Below are positions 18,092-27,864 of a stretch of 58,510 nucleotides of DNA, one piece after another. A program made the translations under genes and the position numbers. Positions within the stretch are counted from its first letter, which is position 1. Each line of letters starts with the position of its first letter. The stretch covers positions 1-58,510 of the forward strand of contig CANIBZ010000014.1 of NCBI GenBank assembly GCA_947466425.1, written 5' to 3'. This stretch comes from Flavobacteriales bacterium. GTDB lineage: Bacteria; Bacteroidota; Bacteroidia; Flavobacteriales_D; Sanyastnellaceae. The notes below the pieces were generated by a model. It saw only the letters and a program-made list of their open reading frames with translations. It did no database searches and was not told the DNA's origin.

Positions 18092-20833
18092 ATGGACGAT
18101 AATTCTTATCTCGGCAATGCCGATGTGAACACGATTGAAGCGCTGTATAACCAATATCAGCAAGATCCCTCATCTCTAGATATTTCTTGGAGACGTTTTT
18201 TTGAAGGCTTCGAATTTCAACATTCCTTATTCCCTGTTCTCTCTAGAGACACTGCATCTATTGGCGACGATGGCATGCACAAGGAATTCAAGGTCATTAA
18301 CCTCATCAATGCCTACCGTAAGCATGGGCATTTGTTCACCCATACCAATCCGGTTCGCGAGCGCAGAAAGTATTCTCCGGACTTGAGCGTTGAAAACTTC
18401 GGACTTACGAAAGCAGATCTAGAATCTGTATTTCATGCTGGTGTTGAAGTGGGATTGGGCGATGTGAAATTGAAAGACATCATTGCGCATTTGCAATCTT
18501 GCTACTGCGAAAGCATTGGCGCCGAATACATGTACATCCGCGATCCGGAAAAAATTCAATGGTTGCGCTCTCGCATTGAAGCGGTGAAAAAGACTCCGTT
18601 CACTTCCGAAGAGAAGAAGCAAATCTTCGACATGGTGAACAAAGCAACCACCTTCGAACAATACATTCAAAGAAAGTTTGTTGGACAAAAAAGATTTAGT
18701 GTTGAAGGATGTGAAGCTGTGGTTCCGGCCATGGACTATATGGTTAGAGACGGCGCCGACAAAGGCGTTGATGAATTTGTAATTGGAATGGCTCACCGTG
18801 GTCGCTTGAACGTTCTAACCAACATCATGGGCAAACCGCAAGAAGAAATTTTTGCTGAATTCGACGGAGTAGCCTTCGACGACGAAGGAGTATTCGACGG
18901 CGACGTGAAGTACCACTTCGGTTATTCCATCGACCGCGTGACTCCGAACGGAAACAACGTTCACCTTACCCTCTGCCCTAACCCTTCTCACTTGGAAGCG
19001 GTGAATCCGGTAGTTGCTGGATTAACTCGCGCGAAAATTGATCATTACTTAAATTCGGAAAACAAAATTGTTCCCGTGCTCATTCACGGAGACGCAGCAA
19101 TCGCTGGACAAGGCATCGTTTACGAAGTGGTTCAAATGGCGCAACTCGACGGTTACCGCGTAGGTGGTACTGTTCATATTGTAACGAACAACCAAGTTGG
19201 CTTCACCACGAATTATTTAGACGGAAGATCTTCAACCTACTGCACCGACGTTGCGAAAACCACGTTGTGCCCTGTCTTCCACGTAAACGCAGACGATGTT
19301 GAAGCTGTAATTCAAACCATGAAGATTGCCTTCGATTACCGCATGGCATTCAACATGGATGTATTTGTAGACCTTTTGGGATATCGCAAATACGGACACA
19401 ACGAAGGTGACGAGCCGAAGTTCACACAACCAAGTTTGTACAAAGCCATTGCCTCACACCTAAGCCTTCGCGATTTATACGCGAACAAATTAATGGGTGA
19501 AGGTGTCCTTACACAAGAAGAAGTTAACGCCGCGAAGACCAACTTCGAAGCCCATTTAGATGAGCAATACGACAAGTCGCGCGGTGTGAAGCAAGCGTAT
19601 GTGAAGCACTTCTTGGAAGAAACCTGGAAAGACATTCGCGTTGCTTCAGAAAAAGATTTCGAGCAAAGCATTGAAACGGCGGTAGCCAAAAAGAAATTAT
19701 TGGAATTGGGAATGAAGATTTCCACACTTCCAGCAGGAGAAAAATTCTTCCGCAAGATTGAGAAAGTTTTCGAAGACCGCAGAACCATGTTAGACAATAA
19801 CGCATTGGACTGGGCGCTTGGAGAATTGTTGGCTTACGCCACTTTGTTGGAAGAAGGACATCCGATTCGTATTTCAGGACAAGACGTTGAGCGCGGAACA
19901 TTCTCGCACAGACACGCTGTTGTAAAAACAGACGAAGATGAAGAGAAGCGCATTATTCCGTTGAATGAAATCAGCGCGAAACAAGCGAAGCTTTCCATCT
20001 ACAACAGTTTGTTGAGTGAGTATGGCGTTCTTGGATTCGATTACGGTTATGCCTTCGGAACGCCGCAAGGATTAACCATTTGGGAAGCGCAATTCGGTGA
20101 CTTCAATAACGGAGCACAGATTATGTTCGACCAATTCATTGCAGCCGCTGAAGACAAATGGCGCACGATGAATGGAATCACGATTCTTCTTCCTCACGGA
20201 TTTGAAGGACAAGGTTCAGAGCACAGCTCGGGTCGCATGGAACGTTTCCTTCAATTGGCTGCTGAGCTGAACATTCAAGTTGCGAACTGTACCGTTCCTT
20301 CGAACATGTTCCACTTGCTTCGCAGACAAGTGAAGACCGAGTACCGCAAGCCATTGGTTGTGTTCACTCCGAAAAAATTATTGCGCTATCCGAAAGCAGT
20401 TTCTAAGATTGAAGACTTAGCGAAAGGTGGCTTCCGCGAGGTAATCGACGATAACATTAAAGCGCGTAAGCAAACCAAAGTGGTTGCTTTGTGCACTGGA
20501 AAAGTATATTACGAATTGTTGGAAGAGAAAGAGAAGCGCGGACTTACCGACGAGATTTCGTTGGTGCGTATTGAGCAGCTTTATCCGCTTCCTGAAAAGC
20601 AAATTCGTGAATTGCTTGGTAAATATGGCAAGAAAGCACAGTTGGTATGGTGTCAGGAAGAGCCCGAAAACATGGGAGCTTGGAGTTACATGATGCGATC
20701 TATGCGCGACTTAAACCTAGACGTTGTAAGTTTGCCTGCATCGGCTTCTCCGGCAACCGGTTCGCCGCGTGTGCATGAGATGCGAATGAATAAGATGATA
20801 ACCACATTGTTTGATAAGGTTTCTAAAGCCTAA
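18092..20833 (+). CDS. sucA: 2-oxoglutarate dehydrogenase E1 component
   Basis: Thiamine-diphosphate enzyme that decarboxylates 2-oxoglutarate and transfers succinyl to the E2 lipoyl arm in the TCA cycle. The 913 residues begin [22 protein letters not shown], the E2-binding N-terminus, and continue with [13 protein letters not shown]. Active-site stretches are [33 protein letters not shown] and [15 protein letters not shown]. The C-terminal transketolase part has [23 protein letters not shown]. The length is normal. sucB follows after 11 bases. Confidence 0.97.
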   Translation: MDDNSYLGNADVNTIEALYNQYQQDPSSLDISWRRFFEGFEFQHSLFPVLSRDTASIGDDGMHKEFKVINLINAYRKHGHLFTHTNPVRERRKYSPDLSVENFGLTKADLESVFHAGVEVGLGDVKLKDIIAHLQSCYCESIGAEYMYIRDPEKIQWLRSRIEAVKKTPFTSEEKKQIFDMVNKATTFEQYIQRKFVGQKRFSVEGCEAVVPAMDYMVRDGADKGVDEFVIGMAHRGRLNVLTNIMGKPQEEIFAEFDGVAFDDEGVFDGDVKYHFGYSIDRVTPNGNNVHLTLCPNPSHLEAVNPVVAGLTRAKIDHYLNSENKIVPVLIHGDAAIAGQGIVYEVVQMAQLDGYRVGGTVHIVTNNQVGFTTNYLDGRSSTYCTDVAKTTLCPVFHVNADDVEAVIQTMKIAFDYRMAFNMDVFVDLLGYRKYGHNEGDEPKFTQPSLYKAIASHLSLRDLYANKLMGEGVLTQEEVNAAKTNFEAHLDEQYDKSRGVKQAYVKHFLEETWKDIRVASEKDFEQSIETAVAKKKLLELGMKISTLPAGEKFFRKIEKVFEDRRTMLDNNALDWALGELLAYATLLEEGHPIRISGQDVERGTFSHRHAVVKTDEDEEKRIIPLNEISAKQAKLSIYNSLLSEYGVLGFDYGYAFGTPQGLTIWEAQFGDFNNGAQIMFDQFIAAAEDKWRTMNGITILLPHGFEGQGSEHSSGRMERFLQLAAELNIQVANCTVPSNMFHLLRRQVKTEYRKPLVVFTPKKLLRYPKAVSKIEDLAKGGFREVIDDNIKARKQTKVVALCTGKVYYELLEEKEKRGLTDEISLVRIEQLYPLPEKQIRELLGKYGKKAQLVWCQEEPENMGAWSYMMRSMRDLNLDVVSLPASASPATGSPRVHEMRMNKMITTLFDKVSKA

Positions 20834-20844
20834 AAAAAATAAGT

Positions 20845-22092
20845 ATGTCAGTAATTGAAATTAAAGTTCCCTCTCCAGGCGAGAGTATTAGCGAAGTTCA
20901 GATTGCCAACTGGGTTGTTAAGTCTGGTGACTTCGTTCAAAACGGACAAGTGATTGCGGAAATTGATTCCGACAAAGCGACATTGGAAATGACTGCTGAA
21001 GCATCAGGAGAAATTACCATTCTTGCTGCGGCGGGCGATACAGTTGCTGTAGGAGCAACGGCTGCAACAATAGACACATCGAAGCAAGGCAATGCGCCTG
21101 CTCCAGCAGCGGCTCCGAAAGCGGAAGCGGCTCCGGTTGCAGCGCCAACACCTGCGCCAGCTGCGGCACCATCTCCTGGGCCTGCGGCTAGTTATGCAGC
21201 TGGCCACGCGGCTCCTGCTGCTGCAAAGATGATGGCAGAAAACAATGTGACTGCTGCGCAAGTAAGTGGAACAGGTCCTGGTGGAAGAATATTGAAAAGC
21301 GATGTTGCTGCTGCAATGGCTGCCGGATTCGACACTTCTGCTGTTCCAGCAAGAACAGGCGAAAGAACCGAGCGCCGCGAGAAGATGACCATGCTTCGCA
21401 AGAAAGTTGCCGAGCGTTTGGTTTCTGTGAAGAACAACACTGCCATGCTAACCACCTTCAACGAGGTGAACATGAAGCCAGCAATGGATCTTCGCGCGAA
21501 GTACAAAGAACTATTCAAAGAGAAACACGGTGTTGGTCTAGGCTTCATGAGCTTGTTCACCAAAGCAGTGTGTGAAGCGCTTCATCAATTCCCTGCTGTG
21601 AATGCGCGCATAGACGGAACCGATATTGTTTACAACGATTTTTGCGATGTGGGAATTGCAGTATCAACTCCAAAAGGATTGATGGTTCCTATTGTAAGAA
21701 ATGCTGAAATGCTTTCACTTGCCGACATTGAAAAAGGCATTGGTGGATTGGCGAAAAAGGCTCGTGAAGGGAAAATTACCGTTGACGATATGACAGGCGG
21801 AACCTTCACTATCACGAACGGTGGTGTATTCGGATCTATGCTTTCAACGCCTATCATTAACCCTCCGCAAAGCGCTATTCTAGGCATGCACAACATTGTT
21901 GAGCGCCCGATTGCAGAGAACGGACAAGTGGTTATTCGTCCAATTATGTACATTGCATTAAGCTACGATCACCGCATTATCGACGGAAGAGAAAGCGTGG
22001 GTTTCTTGGTGAAAGTGAAAGAAATGTTAGAGAATCCAGAGCGCATGTTGTTCGGTGGAAAAACCGCTGAAGAAGTGCTATTGGGACTGTAA
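20845..22092 (+). CDS. sucB: dihydrolipoyllysine succinyltransferase (2-oxoglutarate dehydrogenase E2)
   Basis: Core of the 2-oxoglutarate dehydrogenase complex. The 415 residues contain one lipoyl domain with the modified lysine in [11 protein letters not shown] (K44), an Ala/Pro-rich swinging linker (about 90-128), a peripheral-subunit-binding domain ([10 protein letters not shown] to GRILKSDV, about 130-158) and a catalytic domain ending in [17 protein letters not shown] with the active-site His-Asp. The same transcript as sucA, closed by a strong terminator. Confidence 0.96.
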   Translation: MSVIEIKVPSPGESISEVQIANWVVKSGDFVQNGQVIAEIDSDKATLEMTAEASGEITILAAAGDTVAVGATAATIDTSKQGNAPAPAAAPKAEAAPVAAPTPAPAAAPSPGPAASYAAGHAAPAAAKMMAENNVTAAQVSGTGPGGRILKSDVAAAMAAGFDTSAVPARTGERTERREKMTMLRKKVAERLVSVKNNTAMLTTFNEVNMKPAMDLRAKYKELFKEKHGVGLGFMSLFTKAVCEALHQFPAVNARIDGTDIVYNDFCDVGIAVSTPKGLMVPIVRNAEMLSLADIEKGIGGLAKKAREGKITVDDMTGGTFTITNGGVFGSMLSTPIINPPQSAILGMHNIVERPIAENGQVVIRPIMYIALSYDHRIIDGRESVGFLVKVKEMLENPERMLFGGKTAEEVLLGL

Positions 22093-22120
22093 TTACTTAG
22101 AACGATTTTAAATACTATTT

Positions 22121-22150
22121 GAAAGGAGGCTTGCCTCCTTTCTTTTTGTT
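22121..22150 (+). terminator. rho-independent terminator of sucA-sucB
   Basis: A 10-bp perfect stem, GAAAGGAGGC and GCCTCCTTTC with a TT loop (22121-22142), followed by TTTTTGTTT. It lies 28 nt after the sucB stop. Confidence 0.9.
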
Positions 22151-22151
22151 T

Positions 22152-22181
22152 GAAACTTTGAAGTTTCGTGTGAAAAAACAC
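22152..22181. promoter_or_regulatory. two adjacent inverted repeats upstream of the nuo promoter
   Basis: GAAACTT-tg-AAGTTTC (22152-22167) is followed directly by GTGT-gaaaaa-ACAC (22168-22181). They lie after the sucB terminator and about 33 bp before the nuo -7 element, a suitable place for a regulator site. No regulator is known here. Confidence 0.35.
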
Positions 22182-22213
22182 TTCGAAAAACTATGTTAAT
22201 CCGTTGTTCCTTC

Positions 22214-22221
22214 TAACTTTG
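22214..22221 (+). promoter_or_regulatory. putative -7 promoter element of the nuo operon
   Basis: TAACTTTG matches TAnnTTTG, 29 nt before the nuoA ATG. A small hairpin GCCC-taaaat-GGGC (22226-22239) lies in the predicted leader. Confidence 0.55.
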
Positions 22222-22250
22222 CGACGCCCTAAAATGGGCTCCTGCAAGAA

Positions 22251-22625
22251 ATGGAAAAAACATCACACCTTTGGGAATATCTACCCATCGTTTTCATGGC
22301 ACTCGTTGCCGCTGGATTTGTTGTCACCACAATGTTGCTGACACACCTGCTTGGGCCGAAGAGAAAAACAAAAATTAAGAACGAAGCTTTCGAGTGCGGA
22401 ATTGAATCCGTTGGAAATGCACGTACTCCTTTTTCAATCAAATATTTCCTTGTCGCTATACTATTCGTTCTGTTCGACGTTGAGGTCATCTTCATGTACC
22501 CTTGGGCAGTGAACTTTAGAGAACTAGGAGTGTTCGGATTGTGGGAAATGTTCACCTTCATGGGATTAATGGTTGTAGGCCTGCTCTACATCATTAAGAA
22601 GGGCGCATTAAACTGGGAGAAATAA
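22251..22625 (+). CDS. nuoA: NADH-quinone oxidoreductase subunit A
   Basis: Membrane subunit next to the quinone channel of complex I. The 124 residues hold three transmembrane helices (about 12-33, 66-88 and 95-117). The conserved loop [20 protein letters not shown] contains the invariant Glu-Cys-Gly that contacts the quinone cavity. It is the first gene of the 14-gene colinear operon. The same order nuoA to nuoN follows without interruption. Confidence 0.96.
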   Translation: MEKTSHLWEYLPIVFMALVAAGFVVTTMLLTHLLGPKRKTKIKNEAFECGIESVGNARTPFSIKYFLVAILFVLFDVEVIFMYPWAVNFRELGVFGLWEMFTFMGLMVVGLLYIIKKGALNWEK

Positions 22626-22644
22626 AACTTTTAATACAAAAGAA

Positions 22645-23190
22645 ATGAGTGTAAACATTGATCCAAGCCACAAGCCAGACGGTTACGAAGGTGCAGGATT
22701 TTTCGCCACATCGTTAGACAAAGCCGTTGGATTGGCGAGAGCAAATTCACTTTGGCCTTTGCCATTCGCAACTTCATGTTGCGGAATTGAGTTCATGGCT
22801 ACCATGGCTTCTCACTACGATCTTGCACGTTTCGGTTCGGAGCGTTTGAGCTTCTCGCCAAGACAAGCAGACTTGCTTATGGTTATGGGAACCATTTCGA
22901 AAAAGATGGGTCCTATCCTTCGTCAAGTTTACGAGCAAATGGCTGAACCAAAATGGGTTCTTAGCATGGGCGCTTGCGCTTCTTCAGGTGGAATCTTCGA
23001 TACGTACAGCGTTCTTCAAGGAATCGATAGAATCATTCCAGTTGACGTTTACATTCCTGGCTGTCCGCCAAGACCAGAACAAGTTTTAGACGGTATCTTG
23101 AAAATTCAAGAACTCGCGAAGAACGAAGGTCGCAGCCGCAGAACTTCAGAAGAATACAAAGCCCGTTTGGCACAATACGGAATTGAATAA
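22645..23190 (+). CDS. nuoB: NADH-quinone oxidoreductase subunit B
   Basis: Carries cluster N2, the last iron-sulfur cluster before quinone. Four ligand cysteines are visible in the 181 residues: tandem C45-C46 in TSCCGIEF, C111 in [10 protein letters not shown] and C140 in PGCPPRPEQ. The stop codon overlaps the nuoC start (TAATG). Confidence 0.97.
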   Translation: MSVNIDPSHKPDGYEGAGFFATSLDKAVGLARANSLWPLPFATSCCGIEFMATMASHYDLARFGSERLSFSPRQADLLMVMGTISKKMGPILRQVYEQMAEPKWVLSMGACASSGGIFDTYSVLQGIDRIIPVDVYIPGCPPRPEQVLDGILKIQELAKNEGRSRRTSEEYKARLAQYGIE

Positions 23191-23705
23191 TGGCAGCCAT
23201 GACTACCCAAGAACTTCACGATTTCGTTTTATCGAATTCAGAAAATATTTCTTCAAGCATTGTTACGAGTTACGTAGACCGTGACTTCCCTTGCTTCGAA
23301 GTGAAAAAAGAAAACATCCTTGAAGTCATGAAACACTTCAAAGAGTCGACCGAACTTTCATTCGGTTTTTTGACAACATGTTGCGCTATGCACTTTCCAG
23401 AGCAAGGCGACAAAGAGTTCGGAATGGTTTACCACTTGCACAACATGCAAGCAAACACACGCATTCGTGTGAAGACCTTCTTCCCGAAATCTGACTTGAA
23501 AATTTCTTCGCTTGTTTCTCTTTGGCCTTCGGCGAACTGGATGGAGCGTCAAGAATTCGATTTCTTCGGAGTGCAATTCCAAGGTCATCCAGACCTTCGT
23601 AGAATCTTGAACATGGATGAAATGAACTACTTCCCGATGCGCAAAGAGTATCCGTTGGAAGACGCTGGACGCGACGATAAACAAGATAAATATTTTGGGC
23701 GATAA
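23190..23705 (+). CDS. nuoC: NADH-quinone oxidoreductase subunit C
   Basis: Peripheral-arm scaffold subunit of 171 residues. The C-terminal signature WMERQEFDFFGVQFQGHPDLRRI and the ending MRKEYPLEDAG are typical. It is a separate protein and not fused to NuoD as in enterobacteria. The ATG overlaps the nuoB stop; a second in-frame ATG lies three codons later. Confidence 0.94.
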   Translation: MAAMTTQELHDFVLSNSENISSSIVTSYVDRDFPCFEVKKENILEVMKHFKESTELSFGFLTTCCAMHFPEQGDKEFGMVYHLHNMQANTRIRVKTFFPKSDLKISSLVSLWPSANWMERQEFDFFGVQFQGHPDLRRILNMDEMNYFPMRKEYPLEDAGRDDKQDKYFGR

Positions 23706-23709
23706 TCCT

Positions 23710-24912
23710 ATGAGTACAACTCCAATCATAAACCCAAACGATCCGGAAAAGGATTATTCAATCCTGAACCTTGGTCCTACACACCCTGCAACACACGGTA
23801 TCTTTCAGAACGTCTTAACCATGGACGGAGAAATGATTGTGAAAGCAGAACCTACTGTTGGATACATTCACAGAGCTTTTGAGAAGTTGGCCGAACACCG
23901 TCCGTATGCTCAAATTACTCCGATCACCGACCGTCTAAACTACTGCTCATCTCCTATTAACAATATGGGATGGCACATGACGGTTGAGAAATTGATCAAC
24001 TGCGAAGTTCCGAAGCGTGCGCAATACTTGCGTGTGATCATCATGGAGCTTTCGCGTATTGCCGACCACATTGTATGCGACACCGTTATTGCGGTTGACT
24101 CAGGTGCAATGACCGGATTCCTTTACCTCTTCCAGTGGAGAGAAAAAATCTATGAGATTTTCGAAGAAATATGCGGTGCTCGTTTAACCACGAACATTGG
24201 TCGTATAGGTGGAATGGATAAGGACTTCAACGAAAAGGCTTGGAATAAATTAACGGCCTTCTTGAAAGAGTTTCCGAAAGCATTGAAAGAGTTCGATGCC
24301 TTGGTAACAAGAAACAGAATCTTCGTAGACAGAACGGTGAACTGTGGACCTATCACTGCAGAGCGCGCGTTAGCTTACGGATTCACGGGATCAAATCTTC
24401 GTGCTGCAGGTGTTGACTATGACGTTCGTGTTGCTGCACCATACAGTTCTTACGAAGACTTCGAATTTACTGTCCCAGTTGGAACAACCGGAGACACCTA
24501 CGATCGCTACGCCGTGCGTATGGCAGAGATGTGGGAAAGTATGAGCATTATTCAACAAGCCATAGACAAACTTCCTTCAGGACCTATTCATGCCGATGTT
24601 CCAGAATTCTATTTGCCTGCAAAAGAGTTGGTGTACAGCAGCATGGAAGCGTTAATCTATCACTTCAAAATTGTGATGGGTGAAACAGACATTCCTGTTG
24701 GTGAAGTGTACCATGCTGTGGAAGGTGGAAACGGAGAATTAGGATTCTATTTAGTAAGCGATGGTGGAAGAACGCCTTATCGCTTGCACTTCAGAAGACC
24801 TTGCTTCATCTATTACCAAGCTTATCCAGAAATGATTTCTGGTGGAATGTTAAGCGATGCTATTCTTACGATGTCTAGCATGAATGTTATTGCTGGAGAA
24901 TTAGACGCATAA
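23710..24912 (+). CDS. nuoD: NADH-quinone oxidoreductase subunit D
   Basis: The 49-kDa-type subunit, which forms the quinone-binding site together with NuoB. The 400 residues include LNLGPTHPATHGIF with the quinone-site histidines, the EKLAEHRPYAQITPITDRLNY stretch, RIGGMDKDF and GRTPYRLHFRRP. I start at the ATG at 23710, four bases after the nuoC stop; a TTG five codons earlier would overlap nuoC. Confidence 0.96.
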   Translation: MSTTPIINPNDPEKDYSILNLGPTHPATHGIFQNVLTMDGEMIVKAEPTVGYIHRAFEKLAEHRPYAQITPITDRLNYCSSPINNMGWHMTVEKLINCEVPKRAQYLRVIIMELSRIADHIVCDTVIAVDSGAMTGFLYLFQWREKIYEIFEEICGARLTTNIGRIGGMDKDFNEKAWNKLTAFLKEFPKALKEFDALVTRNRIFVDRTVNCGPITAERALAYGFTGSNLRAAGVDYDVRVAAPYSSYEDFEFTVPVGTTGDTYDRYAVRMAEMWESMSIIQQAIDKLPSGPIHADVPEFYLPAKELVYSSMEALIYHFKIVMGETDIPVGEVYHAVEGGNGELGFYLVSDGGRTPYRLHFRRPCFIYYQAYPEMISGGMLSDAILTMSSMNVIAGELDA

Positions 24913-24924
24913 ATTTTGGACGAT

Positions 24925-25470
24925 ATGTCAGAAAAAACAATTTTAAAATTCAGTGACGAGACAGCCGCAATTGCTACGAAAATTGTTGCACGTTATCCTG
25001 AAGGTCGACACAAGTCGGCATTGATTCCTTTGCTTCACTTGGCGCAAGCTGAATTCGACGGATGGTTAAGTGTTCCTGCAATGGATTGCGTTGCTGAATT
25101 CCTTTCGATTCAACCGATTGAAGCATATGAAGTGGCTTCCTTCTACTCCATGTTCAATTTGAAGCCTGTTGGAAAATGTACACTTGAAGTGTGCAGAACC
25201 AGCAGCTGTTGGTTGAGCGGTGCGGAAGACATTGTTCGTCACCTTGAAAAGAAATTAGGTATTAAAGAAGGTCAAACCACTGCAGACGGAATGTTCACGT
25301 TGAAAACCGTTGAGTGTTTGGGTTCTTGCGGAACAGCGCCAATGCTTCAGTGCGGCGGTGACTATTACGAAAACCTTACGTTAGAGAAAACCGACAAATT
25401 GGTTGACTCACTTCGTGCTGAGGGCAAAGCGCGCGTTTACACGAATGATAATCCCGTTAACATAGACTAA
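24925..25470 (+). CDS. nuoE: NADH-quinone oxidoreductase subunit E
   Basis: Thioredoxin-fold [2Fe-2S] subunit (cluster N1a) of the NADH dehydrogenase module. In the 181-residue product, ligands are C90 and C95 in EVCRTSSCW and C131 and C135 in VECLGSCG. The ATG at 24925 is preferred over a TTG three codons upstream. Confidence 0.95.
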   Translation: MSEKTILKFSDETAAIATKIVARYPEGRHKSALIPLLHLAQAEFDGWLSVPAMDCVAEFLSIQPIEAYEVASFYSMFNLKPVGKCTLEVCRTSSCWLSGAEDIVRHLEKKLGIKEGQTTADGMFTLKTVECLGSCGTAPMLQCGGDYYENLTLEKTDKLVDSLRAEGKARVYTNDNPVNID

Positions 25471-25473
25471 GCC

Positions 25474-26823
25474 ATGGGAAAGAAAATACTTTTAGCGAAC
25501 GATCATATTGAAGGAATACGTTTCCTCGATACCTATCGCAAACACGGCGGATATGCATCTCTTGAGAAAGCATTGAAGTCTATGACCCCTGAGCAGATTG
25601 TTGAAGAAGTGAAAACTTCGGGGTTGCGCGGACGTGGTGGTGCAGGATTTCCAACAGGAATGAAATGGAGCTTCCTTGCAAAACCTGAAGGTGTTCCTAG
25701 ATACGTTGTGTGTAACGCCGACGAATCTGAGCCTGGAACGTTCAAAGACCGTTACCTCATGGAGCGCATTCCTCACTTGTTAATTGAAGGAATGATCTTG
25801 TCAAGCTACGCGCTCGGAGCAAAGACTTCATACATCTACATTCGTGGTGAGTATTTCTACGTTGCGCGCATCTTAGAACAAGCCATTGACGAAGCTTACG
25901 CGGCGGGACTTCTTGGAAAGAACATATTAAATTCAGGATTCGATTTAGACTTGTATGTTCAAATCGGAGCCGGTGCATACATCTGCGGAGAAGAAACTGC
26001 GTTGCTTGAATCGCTTGAAGGAAAAAGAGGAAACCCTCGTATTAAACCACCGTTCCCCGCAATCGCTGGTTTGTACGGTTGCCCTACCGTTGTAAACAAC
26101 GTTGAAACCATTGCTGCCGTTGTTCCTATTGTGAACGAAGGCGGAGCGGCCTACGCTGCTATTGGTGTTGGAAACAGCAAGGGAACGAAATTGATTTCTG
26201 CATCTGGACACATTAACAAGCCTGGTGTTTACGAAATTGAATTGGGTGTTCCGGTTGAAGAGTTTATTTATTCAGATGAATATTGCGGTGGAATTCGCAA
26301 CGGAAAAAAATTGAAAGCGGTTGTTGCTGGTGGATCTTCCGTTCCAATTCTTCCAACTGAATTAATCTTGAACACCGCTGCAGGTGAGCCTCGCTTAATG
26401 TCTTACGAAAGTCTTGGCGATGGCGGATTTGCAACTGGAACCATGTTAGGTTCAGGCGGATTCATTGTTATGGACGAAGACACCAGCATTGTAAAAAACC
26501 TTTACACCTTCGCTCGTTTCTATCACCACGAAAGCTGCGGACAATGCAGCCCTTGTCGTGAAGGAACAGGATGGATGGAAAAGATCCTTCACAAAATTCT
26601 CCATGGACATGGAACATTAGCAGACGTTGATTTGCTTTGGGACATCCAATCAAAGATTGAAGGAAAAACCATTTGTCCATTGGGTGAAGCTGCTGCATGG
26701 CCTGTGGCTGCTGCCATTCGTCATTTCAGAAAAGAATTCGAAGATTTCATTCGCAACGGCGAGCACGTAAACGACGTGAAGCACTATTACAGACTGAACA
26801 ACCTTACTGCTCTCATTAACTAA
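25474..26823 (+). CDS. nuoF: NADH-quinone oxidoreductase subunit F
   Basis: NADH-oxidising flavoprotein subunit. The 449 residues have the FMN/NADH region RGRGGAGFPTGMKW, then CNADESEPGTFKDR and GAGAYICGEETALLESLEG. The N3 [4Fe-4S] ligands lie in ESCGQCSPCREG with a fourth in TICPLG. Its presence with NuoE means the complex accepts electrons from NADH directly. Confidence 0.97.
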   Translation: MGKKILLANDHIEGIRFLDTYRKHGGYASLEKALKSMTPEQIVEEVKTSGLRGRGGAGFPTGMKWSFLAKPEGVPRYVVCNADESEPGTFKDRYLMERIPHLLIEGMILSSYALGAKTSYIYIRGEYFYVARILEQAIDEAYAAGLLGKNILNSGFDLDLYVQIGAGAYICGEETALLESLEGKRGNPRIKPPFPAIAGLYGCPTVVNNVETIAAVVPIVNEGGAAYAAIGVGNSKGTKLISASGHINKPGVYEIELGVPVEEFIYSDEYCGGIRNGKKLKAVVAGGSSVPILPTELILNTAAGEPRLMSYESLGDGGFATGTMLGSGGFIVMDEDTSIVKNLYTFARFYHHESCGQCSPCREGTGWMEKILHKILHGHGTLADVDLLWDIQSKIEGKTICPLGEAAAWPVAAAIRHFRKEFEDFIRNGEHVNDVKHYYRLNNLTALIN

Positions 26824-26839
26824 TTGAAGAACTACTATT

Positions 26840-27859
26840 ATGGCTAAAGTTACCATAGACGGAATTGAAATTGAAGTGCCAGATGGCACGACCATTCTTC
26901 AGGCTGCACGCATGATTGGTGGGGACATTGTTCCGCCAGCGATGTGTTATTATTCCAAATTGAAAACAAGCGGTGGGTACTGCCGTACTTGTTTGGTGAA
27001 GGTTTCGAAGGGTTCTGAAAAAGATCCTCGCCCTATGCCAAAGCCTGTTGCTTCATGCAGAACTACTGTTATGGATGGAATGGAAGTGCTTAACATTACT
27101 TCACCTGAAGTTTTAGAAGCACGTGCAGGTGTGGTTGAAATGTTGTTGTTGAATCACCCGTTAGATTGCCCTGTGTGCGACCAAGCGGGAGAGTGTCACC
27201 TTCAAGATTTGGCCTACGAGCACGGAAAAGCAGAAACGCGTTACGAATTCCCAAGAAGAGAATTCGAAAAGATCGATATCGGAGATAAAGTTCAGTTACA
27301 CATGACGCGTTGCATCATGTGCTTCCGTTGTGTGAAGGTTGCTGACCAAATTACAGACGGACGTGTTCACGGTGTCATCAACCGTGGCGATGCCGCAGAG
27401 ATTTCAACTTACATTGAAAAAGCAATCGACAACGACTTCTCTGGAAACGTCATCGATGTATGTCCAGTTGGAGCCTTGACCGACAAGACCTTCCGTTTCA
27501 AAAGCCGTGTGTGGTATACCAAACCGGTAGATGCGCACCGCGATTGTCCGACTTGTTCTGGTAACGTTCGTTTGTGGTACAAGGGTGAAGATGTTGCTCG
27601 CGTTACCGCTCGCAAAGACACCTACGGAGAAGCTGAAGAATGGATCTGCAACAGCTGTCGCTTCGATCACAAGAAAACCAGCGACTGGGTTATTGAGGGA
27701 CCAACGAAAGTTGACCGTCACTCTGTAATTAGCGCGAACCACTATGAAAACCTTCGCATGTTGAAAGCCTCAATCGATCGCCAGCGCGAATCGTTGCCGC
27801 ACGGCGACAAAGTAAACCTTGGAACAGGAGCGCTTGATCCTAACAACGAAGAAAAATAA
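26840..27859 (+). CDS. nuoG: NADH-quinone oxidoreductase subunit G, short form
   Basis: Fe-S electron-wire subunit of 339 residues. The [2Fe-2S] ligands are C36, C48, C51 and C73; the His-Cys-type N5 ligands are H106, C110, C113 and C119; the N4 cluster lies around C158, C161, C164 and C208. A small C-terminal module with C236/C239 and C270/C273 looks like the iron-sulfur part of a molybdopterin oxidoreductase domain. The protein then stops, whereas enterobacterial NuoG continues with a large molybdopterin-like domain to about 900 residues. The reading frame is intact, so this is a short form and not a truncation. Short NuoG is known in Flavobacteriia. Confidence 0.92.
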   Translation: MAKVTIDGIEIEVPDGTTILQAARMIGGDIVPPAMCYYSKLKTSGGYCRTCLVKVSKGSEKDPRPMPKPVASCRTTVMDGMEVLNITSPEVLEARAGVVEMLLLNHPLDCPVCDQAGECHLQDLAYEHGKAETRYEFPRREFEKIDIGDKVQLHMTRCIMCFRCVKVADQITDGRVHGVINRGDAAEISTYIEKAIDNDFSGNVIDVCPVGALTDKTFRFKSRVWYTKPVDAHRDCPTCSGNVRLWYKGEDVARVTARKDTYGEAEEWICNSCRFDHKKTSDWVIEGPTKVDRHSVISANHYENLRMLKASIDRQRESLPHGDKVNLGTGALDPNNEEK

Positions 27860-27864
27860 AGACT

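Noticed and set aside
21100..21230. Repeat element in sucB
   Set aside because: It is the normal Ala/Pro-rich flexible linker of an E2 protein.
21004..21563. Arginine- and serine-rich genes on the minus strand
   Set aside because: Antisense of the Ala/Pro linker of sucB; composition is explained by the GC-rich linker codons.
22093..22250. Riboswitch or RNA gene before nuoA
   Set aside because: The region is explained by the sucB terminator, two short inverted repeats and a promoter; no known riboswitch core is visible.
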